A stretch of DNA of 64,000 bases from Eopsaltria australis (GCA_034509425.1 JAVTVJ010000049.1:3122001-3186000); one strand, 5' to 3'; positions 39,901 to 51,793 are shown, counted from the first letter of the stretch. Translations and numbers: made by a program. The notes: a model not told the origin generated them from the sequence alone.

Positions 39901-41030
39901 TCATAAGCATTAATATTTATAGATTACAAAGATTACATGAAGCAATTAACACATCCTGAAATATTATTACCCAGAGAAAACAAACATCAAACACAATTAA
40001 ATAAATACAAGTTGCCATAATACAAAAATTATTTCAATTATTTCAGCATCAGTTAAGTAAAATATTATATATTTAATATATATACAGTTTTTATGCACAC
40101 TACCAACAGAGCACCTTGGGAGCCCTCAGAAGCACCTGGTCTGCTGCTGTTGCCTTCATCTACCATGCATTTGTCATTAGATGGAGCAACATCAATGCAC
40201 CTCTGCCCAATGATCTCATTACCATAAATTTCACTACACATAAGTTTACTCTACCTGCCTTCAAATTTACATGAGTGAGAGCCTGGACTCAAGAGTTTCT
40301 CTGTGAAACACAAGGAGAAACAAGTCAGATATTTCAGGTTTGCAGGTTTTTCTTTTGTTTGCTTGTTTGGGGAGTTCTTTGTCTAGGGAGAACAAAAGTT
40401 CAGATTAATGAGCAAATGAGCTTTTTCCTCAATCACTTTTTCTTCCACAATACACCGTTTCCCCTTATTTATATATTTCCCTTACATATTTCTTCCAGTG
40501 TTTATACTGAAAATGCCAATTATGGACTGATTTATGGTAAAGATAGCCCAACAAGAGATTCTTCTCTGGGACTCAAGATAATGTCAGGAGGCAAATCATA
40601 CCCAGGAAGAGTAAAATGGGATTACATGGAATTAATACAGTCCTCCATGCCCTTCAATTTCTTTTTTTTTCCTCCAGTATTTCTTCCTTCTCATTTCTTA
40701 CCTTTTTTTTTAATCTTTCTTTAACATGGGAAACAAAGGGAGGCAAAATTTTCTATAAGCTACCAAATTAATTTCCGTGGAAGGAATACAAATCCGTAGA
40801 AAAATGACATCATCTGTCATTGTCAAATCAAATATTTTACAGTCAACTACATTTTTAAAAAAGAAATTTTAATGTGTTTTTTCCATACACATTTTAGAAT
40901 CCTAATCTTAAAAGAAACAAAAACAAAGCCTTTCCAGGACTACTGTTTAGTATCCTAGCAAATATCAAAGAAGAATAGTTCAAACTGACAGGAAAGTTAG
41001 TTGTTTTGGGAAAATTTCTATTTTGGCAGT

Positions 41031-41093
41031 GTTAGGCTTACAGTTGGATTCAATGACCTTATAGGTCTTTTCCAACCCAAATGATTTTGTAAC
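41031..41093 (+). mobile_element. CR1 3'-end relic, plus strand
   Basis: 'gttaggcttacagttggatt', 'caatgaccttataggtcttt' and 'tccaacccaaatgattttgt' match the CR1 3' end pattern (GTTAGGTTA.CGGTTGGACT, GATGATCTTAAAGGTCTTTT, CCAACCTAAATGATTCTATG). Only about 60 bp is left. Confidence 0.75.
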
Positions 41094-44000
41094 TCTAAAT
41101 GAAAACAAAACCCAACATATGTGTAAGATGAAAATTTTTCTTCTCTCTCACAGCAGAGAGAAAAAGGTGCAATATTCCAATTTAGTAATAAAACTCAAAA
41201 TAAATTTATTATTACATTTACATACTGCTAGAATGAGGCATTTACAGCCTGAATAATAAAAGTGCAGAATACACATGTGAACATATCCCACTGCAATTTG
41301 AAATATGATTCTTTTACATGAAATAAATACCATATTAAAGCTAAGAATAACAAACAGTTCTCAAAATTTACCTGTATCATTTATTCATAAGTAGAAAATC
41401 AATGGAAAACAAGACCTCCTTTTTGTAATACAAATAAATCTATGAACTCAATTTTTGTCATGCTTTTCATCTTTTTTTGTCAGATAATGATTATGCTGTA
41501 CGTCATAAAATTTTGTTTCTCCAAAACAACAGAAAATATAAAACTGTTACAATAATAAAAAAAAAAAAAATCACTTTTTTTATCCCCATCCATCTTGAAA
41601 GAGAACTAGTATCTAACATTTGGGTATAAAATGCTGAAAACACAGCTACAGTTGGTGCCTCTCTTCTTACTGTAAAATGGGCTATTTAAAATACCTTATA
41701 AAAACCAATACCTCCGTTACATAAATTTCAACCTACAGGGTTAAGAAGTAAATATTGTCAGTGTGAATGCAGATTGAAAAAGAGAAAAAAATGGAAATAT
41801 TGGGCACAGAAAGAGAAAACAGACACTTTATCAGGAAAAATACATTTTTACAAAGTATGAAATCCAAACACTTCCATTTAAACACTGCTTAGTTATTAGA
41901 CAAATCATAGTCAACTGATCTAGTACAGAAGTTGTACCTTTCATATCATTGTTTTTTTTCCTAAAGAATTAGTAGGTCAAGAAAAGCTAGGGTGTATTTC
42001 CTTTAGAAAAAGGGAAAAAACCTACATGCACAGAAAATCAGACAGAAAAAAAAAAAGCTAACAAAAGCATCATAGCAAGTATTTCCACTTCCATTCCAAA
42101 TTTCAGGGATGACAGACATGGGATTCCTGCAACCCCCAACACAAAATCACACAGCAGCCTAAGACATGTTATTGGCAAGATTATGATCTCCACCTCCAGT
42201 TTAAATTTCCCCTTCTTAACCTTATCCTATTACTCCCATCTCATACTTTATGAAAGGGTCAGGGGGAGGGAATAACAGATTAACCCCAGACATAATTAGC
42301 CTAACAAGGTCACAGGCAGTTTTCCTTTCTCAGTCAGCAGAGTCAACGCAAGTGACCATGGTCAGCATCCACATACAGCCATCTTTGAACACACACCCAT
42401 TTTAATGAACTTGATAGGACTGGCATTTCTAAGACAAAGATTTGAACACCTCTGAAATGAAACTGCAGCAGGGTGCCTGGTTCAGGCAGTTATCTCTATC
42501 TCCTGTGGAACTAACACTAAACTGCAGCCTGCCTGTTGATTCATCTGGAGGAAAAAACTAGGTCTTCTGCTATATTTTCTCCTCCTTCCTTGTATTAACT
42601 ATCCAAAGTTACTAAATCCTTCCACTATCAATCAGGATAAGTCTAACACCTTTCTCTCTAGAGGACTGAAGCACCTCACAATTTTAAGTGAAATTTCATC
42701 TCAAGTGTTCATTAGTTCCCATTAATGAGGCTGAAATAATATAGCAGAAATTGCTTTCACAAAGCTACATGGGAGTTACATACAACATACAAAGTCAGTG
42801 CTTTAACCTACACAATAATTATGATTCCTTTTCTGCTTCAGCACTTTCGGCTGCTCTTTTTTGTTTAAAGGGGACACCACAATTTCAGCTGCAATGGCAA
42901 GTATTCAGTGACACTGACAACTACAAAACAGAGACATTAGATTTCAGAGACTTCCCAGCGCTTGTTTTTGGAAGAAACTGCTTGCAAAGGTTGTCTTTTA
43001 TTTGAAGGTCTGATATCTCCCCAGACCCCATTCCACCTCAATTCTCCAACAAACTGGTATAAAAAGGGAAATCATACATGCTGCAGATTTCCAGAGGCCC
43101 TACTTAATCTATTAGACACCTGTATTAGATAAAAGGATGAACAATAGAGAGCTGCAATGAGGACTCGAGCTGTCTCTACCCAGACTGGAAGCTCACATGA
43201 CAGCCCTGGTATGTGCAGGCTCAGTATCTGCAGGAAAGTCAGCCCACAGTCTGGGTGGGACACGGTGCTCAGTGTGTGCTGAAATGGCTCCATGAGACTT
43301 TGGCACAGCATTGCAGTGGCAGAGCAGCTGCAGGGATGTGCTGCACTGCATAGCCTTCTAGCACACAAAACCAATACCAAATCATTTGTAGTGTTGGGAA
43401 GACTTTTACTGAGGATAGCAAAGCAGAATGCATTAGGGATGTATCTAGGGAGAGACCCAGCGCCCTGTAGCTTTACTGCTTTCTTCTTCTTCCACCCCTG
43501 TCTGTAACAAAACTTATGTCCCAATATGAATTCATGAAATGGCTTCTAGGTGTGCACACACAACCCTATTTTCCTCTAAAGAATATATTTTAGAATGTAT
43601 TTTGCAGCAATCATTACTTTGCAAACCACTTCAGAGCAAGAATGAAATCTGTTGCAGAAACTGCACAAACTTACGTGATTAGGTACAACTTAAATTAGCA
43701 GGGTTGAAATATATATATACACACTAGACAAAGTTACATGCACATATTAATATATTTGCAAGCATGCAAATGGTATCACTATAGGCTATTTAATCAAATT
43801 ATGCATACATGTTTCTGTTTACAGGACTGAGTTACACAGACTGCAGAAGTCAGCACAGTAGAGAGCTTATCCTTAAATGTTTCTGGATCTTGTAATTCAA
43901 GTAGTACTGGACAGCAAAACACCATACAAAAATTAGGGAGCCTCAAGAATAGGAAAGCAAGTAGACTTGCAATTTAACTTAAACATTTAGTATTACCTTG

Positions 44001-44891
44001 AGATTTTTAACAAGATAAAGTTGCATTACCATCTTCTACCACTACCTTTTTTCCTTACAGGATATGCTTTCATAGCTTTTCTTGCTGGTACTATTCTGGC
44101 AATAAAAGAATGAGCAGAGACATTTCTTTGATGCTTCCTGTCATCCTGACTTCCCCACTACGGTGTACATGTTCAGTTAATGATGGAACTGAAGGCCTCA
44201 CTGAGCTACAATGAGAATAACCCGTTTCACCTTATAAAAAACCTAGGTTAATTACTTGGCCCTGTCTGATTTTCTCATTTTCAAGAACTCATTTGCCAGA
44301 TGGAAACTAAATTGTGATCTGGCAATTCCCTCTTTGTTTCAGTATCTATAACCCTACATCACGTATCCTGGAGTTTTACATACTTTAAACTAAATATAAG
44401 ATTCTTCTGAACACCCCAAAAATTGCTAGAAAAATAATTTACTGAACTTTCAGTCTAAAGTTATATGAACAAGTCTAATGTAGTCAGACATAGCTCTCGT
44501 CTTCAAAACCAAAAAAAAATTAATAGGTGTTAAATTCTACATTGAAATGATTCTCCTTTTCCCTAAGTGAAAGATTAATGAGAGCTTCAATTAAATAAAA
44601 ACAAATTATGAATAATTTATATGAAATAGATTTGAACCAATCTTGTGAGCTCATGTTGCTGTGAGACACAAGATGCATGAAATGTTCTGGGATAAATAAA
44701 GGGTTGAATACAACCTATTCAAACAGTTACACATACATGTAACACATTTTATGTCAATGTCTTATTATAGCAATTTTATCTAGAGAACAATACTTTATTG
44801 AAAATTTCACTGATAACAAATGCAGAAACCTAGCAGCTAGAAAACTGAAATATCATTTGAGTTATAAAGCTAAATAAAACATGACAGTATA

Positions 44892-44932
44892 ATAAAAACA
44901 ATAATAATATTAATAATAATGACAATAATTAA
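44892..44932. repeat. Interrupted (AAT)n tract
   Basis: Two blocks of AAT repeats separated by 'att' and ending in gacaataatt; about 40 bp with interruptions, so likely an old locus. Confidence 0.8.
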
Positions 44933-46103
44933 ACCTTTTTGCCTTATTGAATCCCACATTCAGATAAGCTTTTTTTTTCTCCTATATTTAAGTTATTTTT
45001 GTGCATAAAAATTCAAAATACTGTTAATTTTCTGTGTAGCCTCCATTTTTGGTTAGAAAAAGCAAAATGAAAATTCTTTAAGTGAGGACTGTCATTTTGG
45101 TAAGTCTAACTGAAATCACTGGTCAAATACATAAAAGTTGAACACAACTTTCTTGCTCTTAAATAATTAAATGGCACTGAGGGAGACTTACTGAAAAGCT
45201 TGGGCCTGTATCTACCCTGCTGTAATTGTTTATGTATGCATAGAAAATGAACACAGAACATGAACTCTTAACGACTTTACACCCTTATTAACACATCCAT
45301 GGTGAGAATGTAGAAGGTGATGGTAACCAAGGTTACAACTGCTAATTGGCTTTAAATATAAGGAAAATCAACAAGATTGGCCTGGGGTGGCATGGCTCCT
45401 GAGGCCACTGACAGCTTAGGCTGATCCTGTAAATTGTAAAGCAATAAAAGTATAAAAAAATTGCCCTGTTGGGCAGCATGATGCCTTGTGCAGAAGGATC
45501 TGGAACACCTACAGTGCAAGGAGCAGTTTTCATCACTTTAACATGAACAAATACTTAGAGAAATCGTATAATTTATTATACTGGTGAACAATTACGCACC
45601 TTTTAAAATTTTATTTCCCTGTATAATATCTCTCTTCCATAATTTTACTCATAGATACATATTGTTTGGCTATTATATTAACATTACTACTATATTTTTA
45701 AGACCAGTGTCTATAGAGATTTTTGTAGGTATGGTATTGTGGATTTCCTAGCTGGTTCTGCAGCCTCATTTGTAAAATCTACTTAATAGTTATACAAATA
45801 AGAAGATAATTCAGAGGAAACCAGCTCTGTATTCTTAGATAATTACTCTTTTCTCACATGTAGTTTTTGAGTTTTAAATTACATGATTTTCTTATAACTA
45901 ATTAAAATACAGATCTTAAACATCCTATCACTCCCTATCAGATCAACAGTTCAAGGCTTGCAGTATAAAAGGAAACCTAGATGTATCCTAGGAATTACAT
46001 CACCTTTGTGAAAATCAGGCAGCCAAACACTTGAAACTCAGATGAAGAAATCTTTCTTGTTCTGAAATTAAGTTTGGGCGTTCAGATAAAGATCCCAGAT
46101 TTA

Positions 46104-46147
46104 AAGAATGGTTAGGGTTAGATGGGACTTTTAAAGACCATCTAGTG
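46104..46147 (-). mobile_element. CR1 3'-end relic, minus strand
   Basis: 'aaagaatggttagggttaga', 'tgggacttttaaagaccatc' and 'tagtg' resemble the complement of the CR1 3' terminus (AGAATGGTTTGGGTTGGAAGG, GACCTTTAAAGATCATCTAGT). It is about 45 bp and lies 95 bp before the solo LTR. Confidence 0.55.
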
Positions 46148-46241
46148 ATAAATCATTCTTACACTATTAGAACTTTTACACAATTAGCATAACTTACAGT
46201 TAAATCCCAGCTACACACTTCATCATCACTGGAGGAAAACC

Positions 46242-46812
46242 TGTATTGGTTTTGGCTGGAATAGAGTTAAATTTCACCATCATAGCTCGCATGGGGCTGA
46301 GTTTTAGATTTTTGCTGGAAACAGTGTTAACACAGGGTTGTTTCCGTTTTTGCTAAGCAAAGTTTACATCAAGAACTTTTCTGCTTCTCACCCCACCCCA
46401 CCAGTGTGGAGGCTGGGGATGCACAAGGAGTCGGGAGGGAACACAGCCAGGAAGGCTGATCCCAACTGATCAAAGGGATAAATCATATCCTCTGGTGTCA
46501 TGCTCAGATATAAATCTGAAAGGAGGAGGGGGAGGAAGCAGAAACATTCAGAATGGGATCTTCCCAAGTAACCGTTATGCACAATGGAGTCTGGCTTTCC
46601 CTGGAGATGGCTGAACACCTGACTGCCCATGGGAAGCAGTGGATAAATTCCTTACTTTGCTTTCATGTCTGGCTTTTGCCTTGCCTATTAAACTGTCTTT
46701 ATCTCAACCCATGATTCTTCTCACCTTTCCGCTCTGCTCCTCTTCCCCATCCCACTGATCGAGTGAGAAAGCAGCTTTGGGGGGCTGAGCTATCTGTCAG
46801 AGGTGAACAGCA
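46242..46812 (+). mobile_element. Near-complete avian ERV solo LTR, plus strand (antisense to MARCHF1)
   Basis: It begins TGTATTGGTTTTGGCTGG and ends ...GAACAGCA, TG...CA ended, about 571 bp. Landmarks of a common avian LTR family appear in order: 'gctggaaacagtgttaac', 'gctaagcaaagtttacatca', 'ggaggctggggatgcacaag', 'gaacacagccaggaagg', 'ggagatggctgaacacctga', 'tgcccatgggaagcagtgga', 'ctattaaactgtctttatc' and 'gagtgagaaagcagc'. A TATA-like box (atataaat) is at 46508-46515 and a poly(A) signal ATTAAA at 46687-46692. No internal retroviral genes flank it, so it is a recombined solo LTR. A 5-bp duplication (aaacc at 46237-46241 and 46816-46820) is possible but not flush with the right end. The antisense open frame 46388-46630 is a by-product. 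Confidence 0.9.
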
Positions 46813-48774
46813 AAAAAACCTCAAAAACCCCTGATTTTCCTTGTTTGTTTAATTATATTTCAGAATGACCATTGATTACTATTAGCTTGCTTAGTGAAAA
46901 ATCAGATGTTGCAACCTGGGATCTACCTATGTCAAACAGATCATTGATAATCATATTTTACTTTCTCTTGGAGAAGCAGATGGTATCTGCTCACTTAAAA
47001 AAAATCCTTCCTTAGAGTTAAAGTAGATGCTTCATAATTTGCCATGACTTCTACATTTCATTTGCATATAGAAACACAAATTACTCACCTAACTATACTT
47101 CCACATACATTCACCTATAATTCTGGCTGGGAATACAAATTTATACTGACTACAATTCAGCACTAAGTACATGTTCTTGTGTCATTAGCTTCACGTGAAT
47201 CAAGGACCATGCTCTATGCAGAAGAGGCTGCACATAACAATTGGGAACATAGATTATAATAATGCTCAGGTCTTGAATTAGGACTCAGAGAAAAACTAGA
47301 CACTCTGTAAAGATAGACACAGAACTGCTTCTAGGTAAATCGCTTAATCAATGTTAATACATATTTATGTATTCCTATCAAAATCATTTGGACTCACCAC
47401 ACATACATATGCTTATAGAATCACAGTATAAATAGATACTGTCAGCACAGAGTGATTGATGAAGAAATAATTTTAAATTTCTTATTTTCAATTATATCCA
47501 TTATCTTTTGAGACAACAAAAGCCCTGTGAATACTAGTGCATAAAAATATGAGCTTTCAAGATCTAGATTCTTATAAAGTAAAGGAAAAAACATTACTAT
47601 TCTTTCCCCAACTCTAGAAAAGATCAGAGAAAGGGACAAATCAAAAAGATATGAATTTGCATATTGCCTGGTGAACAGAAGAGCATTAATAATTTGAATA
47701 GATATAGTCTTTATGCATCAAAGACTATAACATAGTCTAGAGGTTTGATCTCAAAACTAAAATATCAGCTACAAAAAAGTGTCAATAAAGTGATTCTAAA
47801 TCCATGCAGTATGATAAATGTGCTACTGGACAGGCAATAGTGTTAAAGTTGTTAGGAACAGAAAGGTTGATCTGGAATACTGTGCACAAGTGATCATTCC
47901 TGTTCAAACTGGAGCAGGAATATACAAGACCTTTTAAGATACTCATGGGAACATAGAAACTAAGATGAAAAGGGGAAGTTGTATTACAGGTCTCTCAAAA
48001 TATGATCAATAACAAAGGATGAACCTTCAAAGTTCAGAAACAATGTATACAGAAACAAACTGATAATAAATTTAGCTTGAGAAAGAGATGATTTCTAGCT
48101 ATCAGAGAAGCAAAGTCAATTCCAGCTTTATGTTCCACTACATCTAATTAATTGACTATAAGAAACTGCTTTGAGTATAAAAAAGAAAAAGGTTAACTCA
48201 CTATGAATCTAAAACTATCAACACAATCCCCCAAATCCAATAAACTGCAATATTAAACAATACTTTTTGAGAACTTATGCCTCCCTTGATGACAGAGTGA
48301 TTCAAAACTTTCAAGCTATGTTCAGAACCAAGAAGCTAGAGTGCCACCTAAAACTGAACACAAAGGTTTTAATCTTCAGATAAAGTAGACTAAGGTGATA
48401 AAGCTTGGGGATATTATTATAATTAAGTTGACAACAATTAATGGCAAAATGTTTCCAAGAATTCTTGGTTGAGTTTTGCTAAAATATTTCAGAATTTATT
48501 TGATTTCAATGAAGCTAGAACATCTTAACATCAAATAAAATGAAATGGTGCAACTGATTTTATTAAACTCCTCTTTAAATACATCCCAATGTTTTCATGA
48601 GCTTAATTATTTTGTATTTTTTCCTCCACTGCTGTTCCATTGTAAATGGAATGCTATTCCATCTACTTACTTAATGAAAAAAGCAATTTCTTAATGATCA
48701 TAACCTGCTTCCTGCTCCATAAGCTTCCTTCTTTTTTTCACAAAGAGAGAAAAATACTTCTTTACATTAAAATG

Positions 48775-49183
48775 GACCGGGAAGCCTGCCACGTGAGGAA
48801 AGGCTGAGAGAACCGGCTTTGTTCAGCCTTGAGAAAGGAAAGCTTAGGGGAGACATTATCATCACGTTCCAGTATTTCAAGGGTGGCTACAAAGAAAATG
48901 AAGACTCCCTTTTCACAAGGAGTTACAGAGAAAAGACAAGAAGTAATGGGTACAAGTTGAGCACACTCTGATTAGACACAAGAGGAAAATGTTTTGCAAT
49001 GAGAACAATGAGCCGTTGAAATAATCTCCAAAGGAAAGGTGCTGGATTCCCCAATTCTGGATATTTTTAAGATTAAGCAGGACAGGAAGCTGTGCTATCT
49101 TGTCTATATGGTGCTTATCCCAAGAAAGGTTGGACCAGATGACCCTTGAGATTCCTTCCATCCTGGTATTCTACGATTCTGTG
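48775..49183 (+). mobile_element. CR1 LINE fragment, plus strand (older subfamily)
   Basis: It starts near 'gaagcctgccacgtgaggaa', passes 'ttgttcagccttgagaaagg', 'cacgttccagtatttcaagg' and 'aaggttggaccagatgaccc', and ends 'attctacgattctgtg', the terminal repeat of CR1. About 410 bp of the end of ORF2 plus the short 3' UTR is present. It differs from the copies at 57226 and 59655 in the body and in its 3' end, so it is a different and probably older subfamily. The antisense frame 48913-49161 is not a gene. Confidence 0.92.
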
Positions 49184-49368
49184 AAAAATGAATGAAACTT
49201 GCTTGCAATTTTCAGATCATTCCCCTTTGGAAAAGTGTCGTTGTGAAATGCCCGCTTTGCAGTTTAGTTTTAAATGGAAAGTATTTTTTAATGCCTTAGC
49301 TGTGGTTCTGAAATCAAGAAGACATTCTGCTGAATCAGAAGTGTACACAAAAGGCATATGGCAGAGGT

Positions 49369-49385
49369 AAAAAAAAAAAAAAAAA
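49369..49385. repeat. Poly(A) tract
   Basis: About 17 consecutive A, among the longest homopolymers in the window, 185 bp after the end of the CR1 at 48775-49183. The bases before it show no poly(A) signal within 30 nt and no recognised gene, so a processed pseudogene is not supported. Confidence 0.9.
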
Positions 49386-51661
49386 GTGGTCTACATTCCA
49401 CTGAGCTTCCTTCCAAACCCAGACTAGTCACCTACAGATTAAGGAAGCAAAGAGCTGTGTCTTCACACCATAACTTTGGGCACAAGACTCAACAAATAAA
49501 CCCATACTAAGGGAATTAGGTCCACAGAGGAGCTGCAGTGCACAGAAAAATGAAGTTTAATTCAGAAAGAAGAGGCTAGAATAGCACATTGGAAGTGGAT
49601 TTGTACACTTAGAACATATAATTTGCTATACTCTTTATTTTCTGCTGTTTCGTTATTTTTCACTTTCCAGTGCTAAAGTCTGTATCTTCACTCAAGACCG
49701 GCCAGAATTTTTTTCAGTATTGAAAGGCAAGACTACTAAGCAAAATCAAAATTGATTTCAAACAAAATTTCAGATTAAAAATGTTCACAAGTGAAATAAG
49801 GATTTTCAGTTGGCAGCTTGCAAGTTGGGAAGACATTGCCATCAAAAACTTATACTGAATATCATTTCCTTCAGAAGTGAGGGACTGAAAAAGTGATGGT
49901 TGAGAGAGTGGGAAGCAGAGAAAATGAAAAGGAAAGTTTGGCAGGCCTCAAGAGACATTATTGTTTTATCTCCTGTTGTGAAGATTATTGTTCTACAGCC
50001 AATTGTGATATTAAATGACACACAGTATCTTCCCCAGTAGTTTATTTATCTGGCTTTCTTACACATTTCATCAACTACACAGCAGTTTACATGCAAACTT
50101 ATTTTTGAACAAGTTTTAATTTTAGTATGGTTAAAAGATGTTAAATCTATGGATTCACCAGTTATGAACTGTATTTCCAGTTCATCATTTCTAAATCCCA
50201 TCTGGTAGATTGGAATGCTTATCTCATGAATATCAAACCAAATTAAGTGTTGAATAGCAGTCAAGCCGAAACCAAAATATGCAAATTTCCACATATCTCA
50301 ATTCCTTAATAGCTACCTCCTATTACTTTTAGTACCTAAATAGTGAAAGTATTAAATAAAATTAAAAAAAAAAAATAGCAATAGTAATTAAATGTGTGGA
50401 TAATATACTTGGTATCTTTTTTTCATAGACTCATTGACTTTTAATTTCCTTTTATTTCTCTGAAAGCAAAGTATTCTAGATGAAAGTGAGCTGTAACAAT
50501 AATCTAGGATATATAATAATCTATAAAATTTGCAGCTTTTAATGTTGCCTTTTTGTGTTCTCTTCTGTAACAGAAACTTACATTCCATATAATTTACCAC
50601 TGAACATGATAATTTTGCCACACTAAGTAGGGGCTTTATTTCACCAAAACCTCAACAGCTTTCAAGCAGACAACTGTCTCTTCATTTGGACCACCACATT
50701 TCCTCAGTCGTTAGGAACAATTATTCCCCTTTTAGCTTAGATGTCATTTTGTCCATGTTTCAACAACTGCAGGGCACTATTTCCTGACCACTCATGTTTC
50801 TTAGGACAGGGAAATAGTGTCTATTTAACACTGATTAATGAAATTGGAGCAGGCACATTGAACTGGATATGTTTCAAATATTCAATCTTGATGTAGCCTG
50901 AAAATGTCAGTTGAATTAAAACAAGCAGACAAGTAGACAATTTTTGCTCTTAGAGACAGGGCAGTTGGAAGCCTTTATATACAAGTACCAGTTCTTACTC
51001 ACCTGGCCAGGTCTACTGATGTGAGTGGCTTTATTTCAATGAACAAAAACTGCAGGATTAAAATTCTTATCAATGAGTAACTGAATTCAATTTCATACGA
51101 AAAGTTTTAACTCCACCATGTAAACTGTCAGCTTTACATTGCCTGAACATCTGCTATCAAAAGCTCTGCATGCAGAAACTCAACCATCTCTTGCAATAGC
51201 ATGATTAATACATGAAAATAATTTTAAAATCCAGATGTCTAACGCAAGTTTAGACACATGATACTTTGTTCCTGTTACTGGCAGGAACAAAGAGCAAATG
51301 AGGTGCCTTTAGATAGTGTCCAGCTTTATTTCATCAGGGACCAAATGCCATTGCACTGATCAAGATCACAAAGAATCTATATTTCTATATAATCATATTC
51401 GATCATCTCCTGCTTAAATACTTTACCATTCACAAAACATCAATACTGATTTATAGACACAGCATGCAAGTCAGAGTGAGCCATGCATAACATAAAAGAC
51501 AAAAAAAACCAACTGAAAATAGTAAACAGCTGTAATATCAAAGGGTTTCACACACAGAGGAAATGCAAGCACTGGCAAACAGTACAATTTTAAAAATAAA
51601 TTTAACACCTTTCGAGTTCATCTGAGCATGCCACCATCACAAAATGGAACTTTTCACTCAC

Positions 51662-51793
51662 CAAAGTAGAGTTATGTGAAGCATCACCTGAGACCTCGGG
51701 AGTTCTTGTGCTGTTTGGAAGTCTGTGAGGGTTACGAGCTATCGCTTGGCACCAGCCCAACATTTTCTCCTTCCACTTATCCCTTCTCAATTT
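51662..51793 (-). CDS. MARCHF1: MARCHF1 exon A (N-terminal coding exon; start of the protein)
   Basis: The minus strand reads [14 protein letters not shown] and continues to ...[16 protein letters not shown], 34 codons from the ATG at 51763-51761 to the last exon base at 51662. The exon ends TCTACTTTG followed by a consensus donor (gtgagtgaaaa). This matches the N-terminus of MARCHF1 (MARCH1) as I remember it from mammals; the bird protein seems to lack about three residues after SGD. The family role is a RING-CH E3 ligase of endosomes, lysosomes and plasma membrane that ubiquitinates MHC class II beta chain and CD86 in B and dendritic cells. This exon supplies only the cytosolic tail before the RING. 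The chosen ATG has A at -3. A likely acceptor (attttcagaatttcag) places the 5' edge at 51793, giving 30 nt of leader; another AG lies 8 nt further upstream. The left edge of the coding part is firm, the 5' edge is inferred. Confidence 0.93.

Larger units (their letters stand above)
8016..51661. other. 43.6 kb intron between exons A and B
   Basis: Bounded by the acceptor of exon B and the donor of exon A. It holds six CR1 relics, two LTR pieces, homopolymer and AAT-type microsatellites, and long unique AT-rich stretches (for example 11319-15511, 19263-30999, 31721-39774 and 41094-46103) in which I see no exon with convincing splice sites plus coding similarity. Open frames of 60-150 codons in these stretches overlap each other on both strands, have no recognisable domains and behave like chance frames. 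Confidence 0.75.
1..51793 (-). other. MARCHF1: MARCHF1 gene body, partial (two coding exons and introns)
   Basis: Exon A (51662-51793) and exon B (7965-8015) are collinear on the minus strand with matching phase, so everything between them is intron, 43,646 nt long. 1-7964 is the start of the next intron. The part of the protein encoded here is 51 residues of N-terminal cytosolic tail. The RING-CH zinc-binding cysteines, the two transmembrane helices and the C-terminal tail are absent from the window. No poly(A) site of the gene is seen. No CpG-rich promoter is visible, so transcription probably begins further right, at or beyond the window edge, though an alternative start near exon A cannot be excluded. 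Introns tens of kilobases long fit the known large size of this gene in vertebrates. Confidence 0.85.

Noticed and set aside
40275..40724. 149-codon plus-strand open frame
   Set aside because: The translation is dominated by Phe/Leu/Pro runs from T- and CT-rich DNA (for example NFFFFPPVFLPSHFLPFF), which is typical of chance frames in low-complexity sequence.
43072..43524. 150-codon minus-strand open frame as a protein gene
   Set aside because: No recognised domain, no splice or promoter context, overlaps a plus-strand frame, and lies in an intron. Kept only as an unexplained GC-richer block.
46388..46630. 80-codon minus-strand open frame
   Set aside because: It lies wholly inside and antisense to the solo LTR.
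47415..47450. 'tatagaatcacagtata' as a CR1 end
   Set aside because: Only about 15 bp resembles the CR1 terminus, and nothing that follows matches the CR1 body.
49361..49385. Poly(A) tract as the tail of a processed pseudogene
   Set aside because: No recognisable coding or 3' UTR sequence, no poly(A) signal at the expected distance and no clear target-site duplication.
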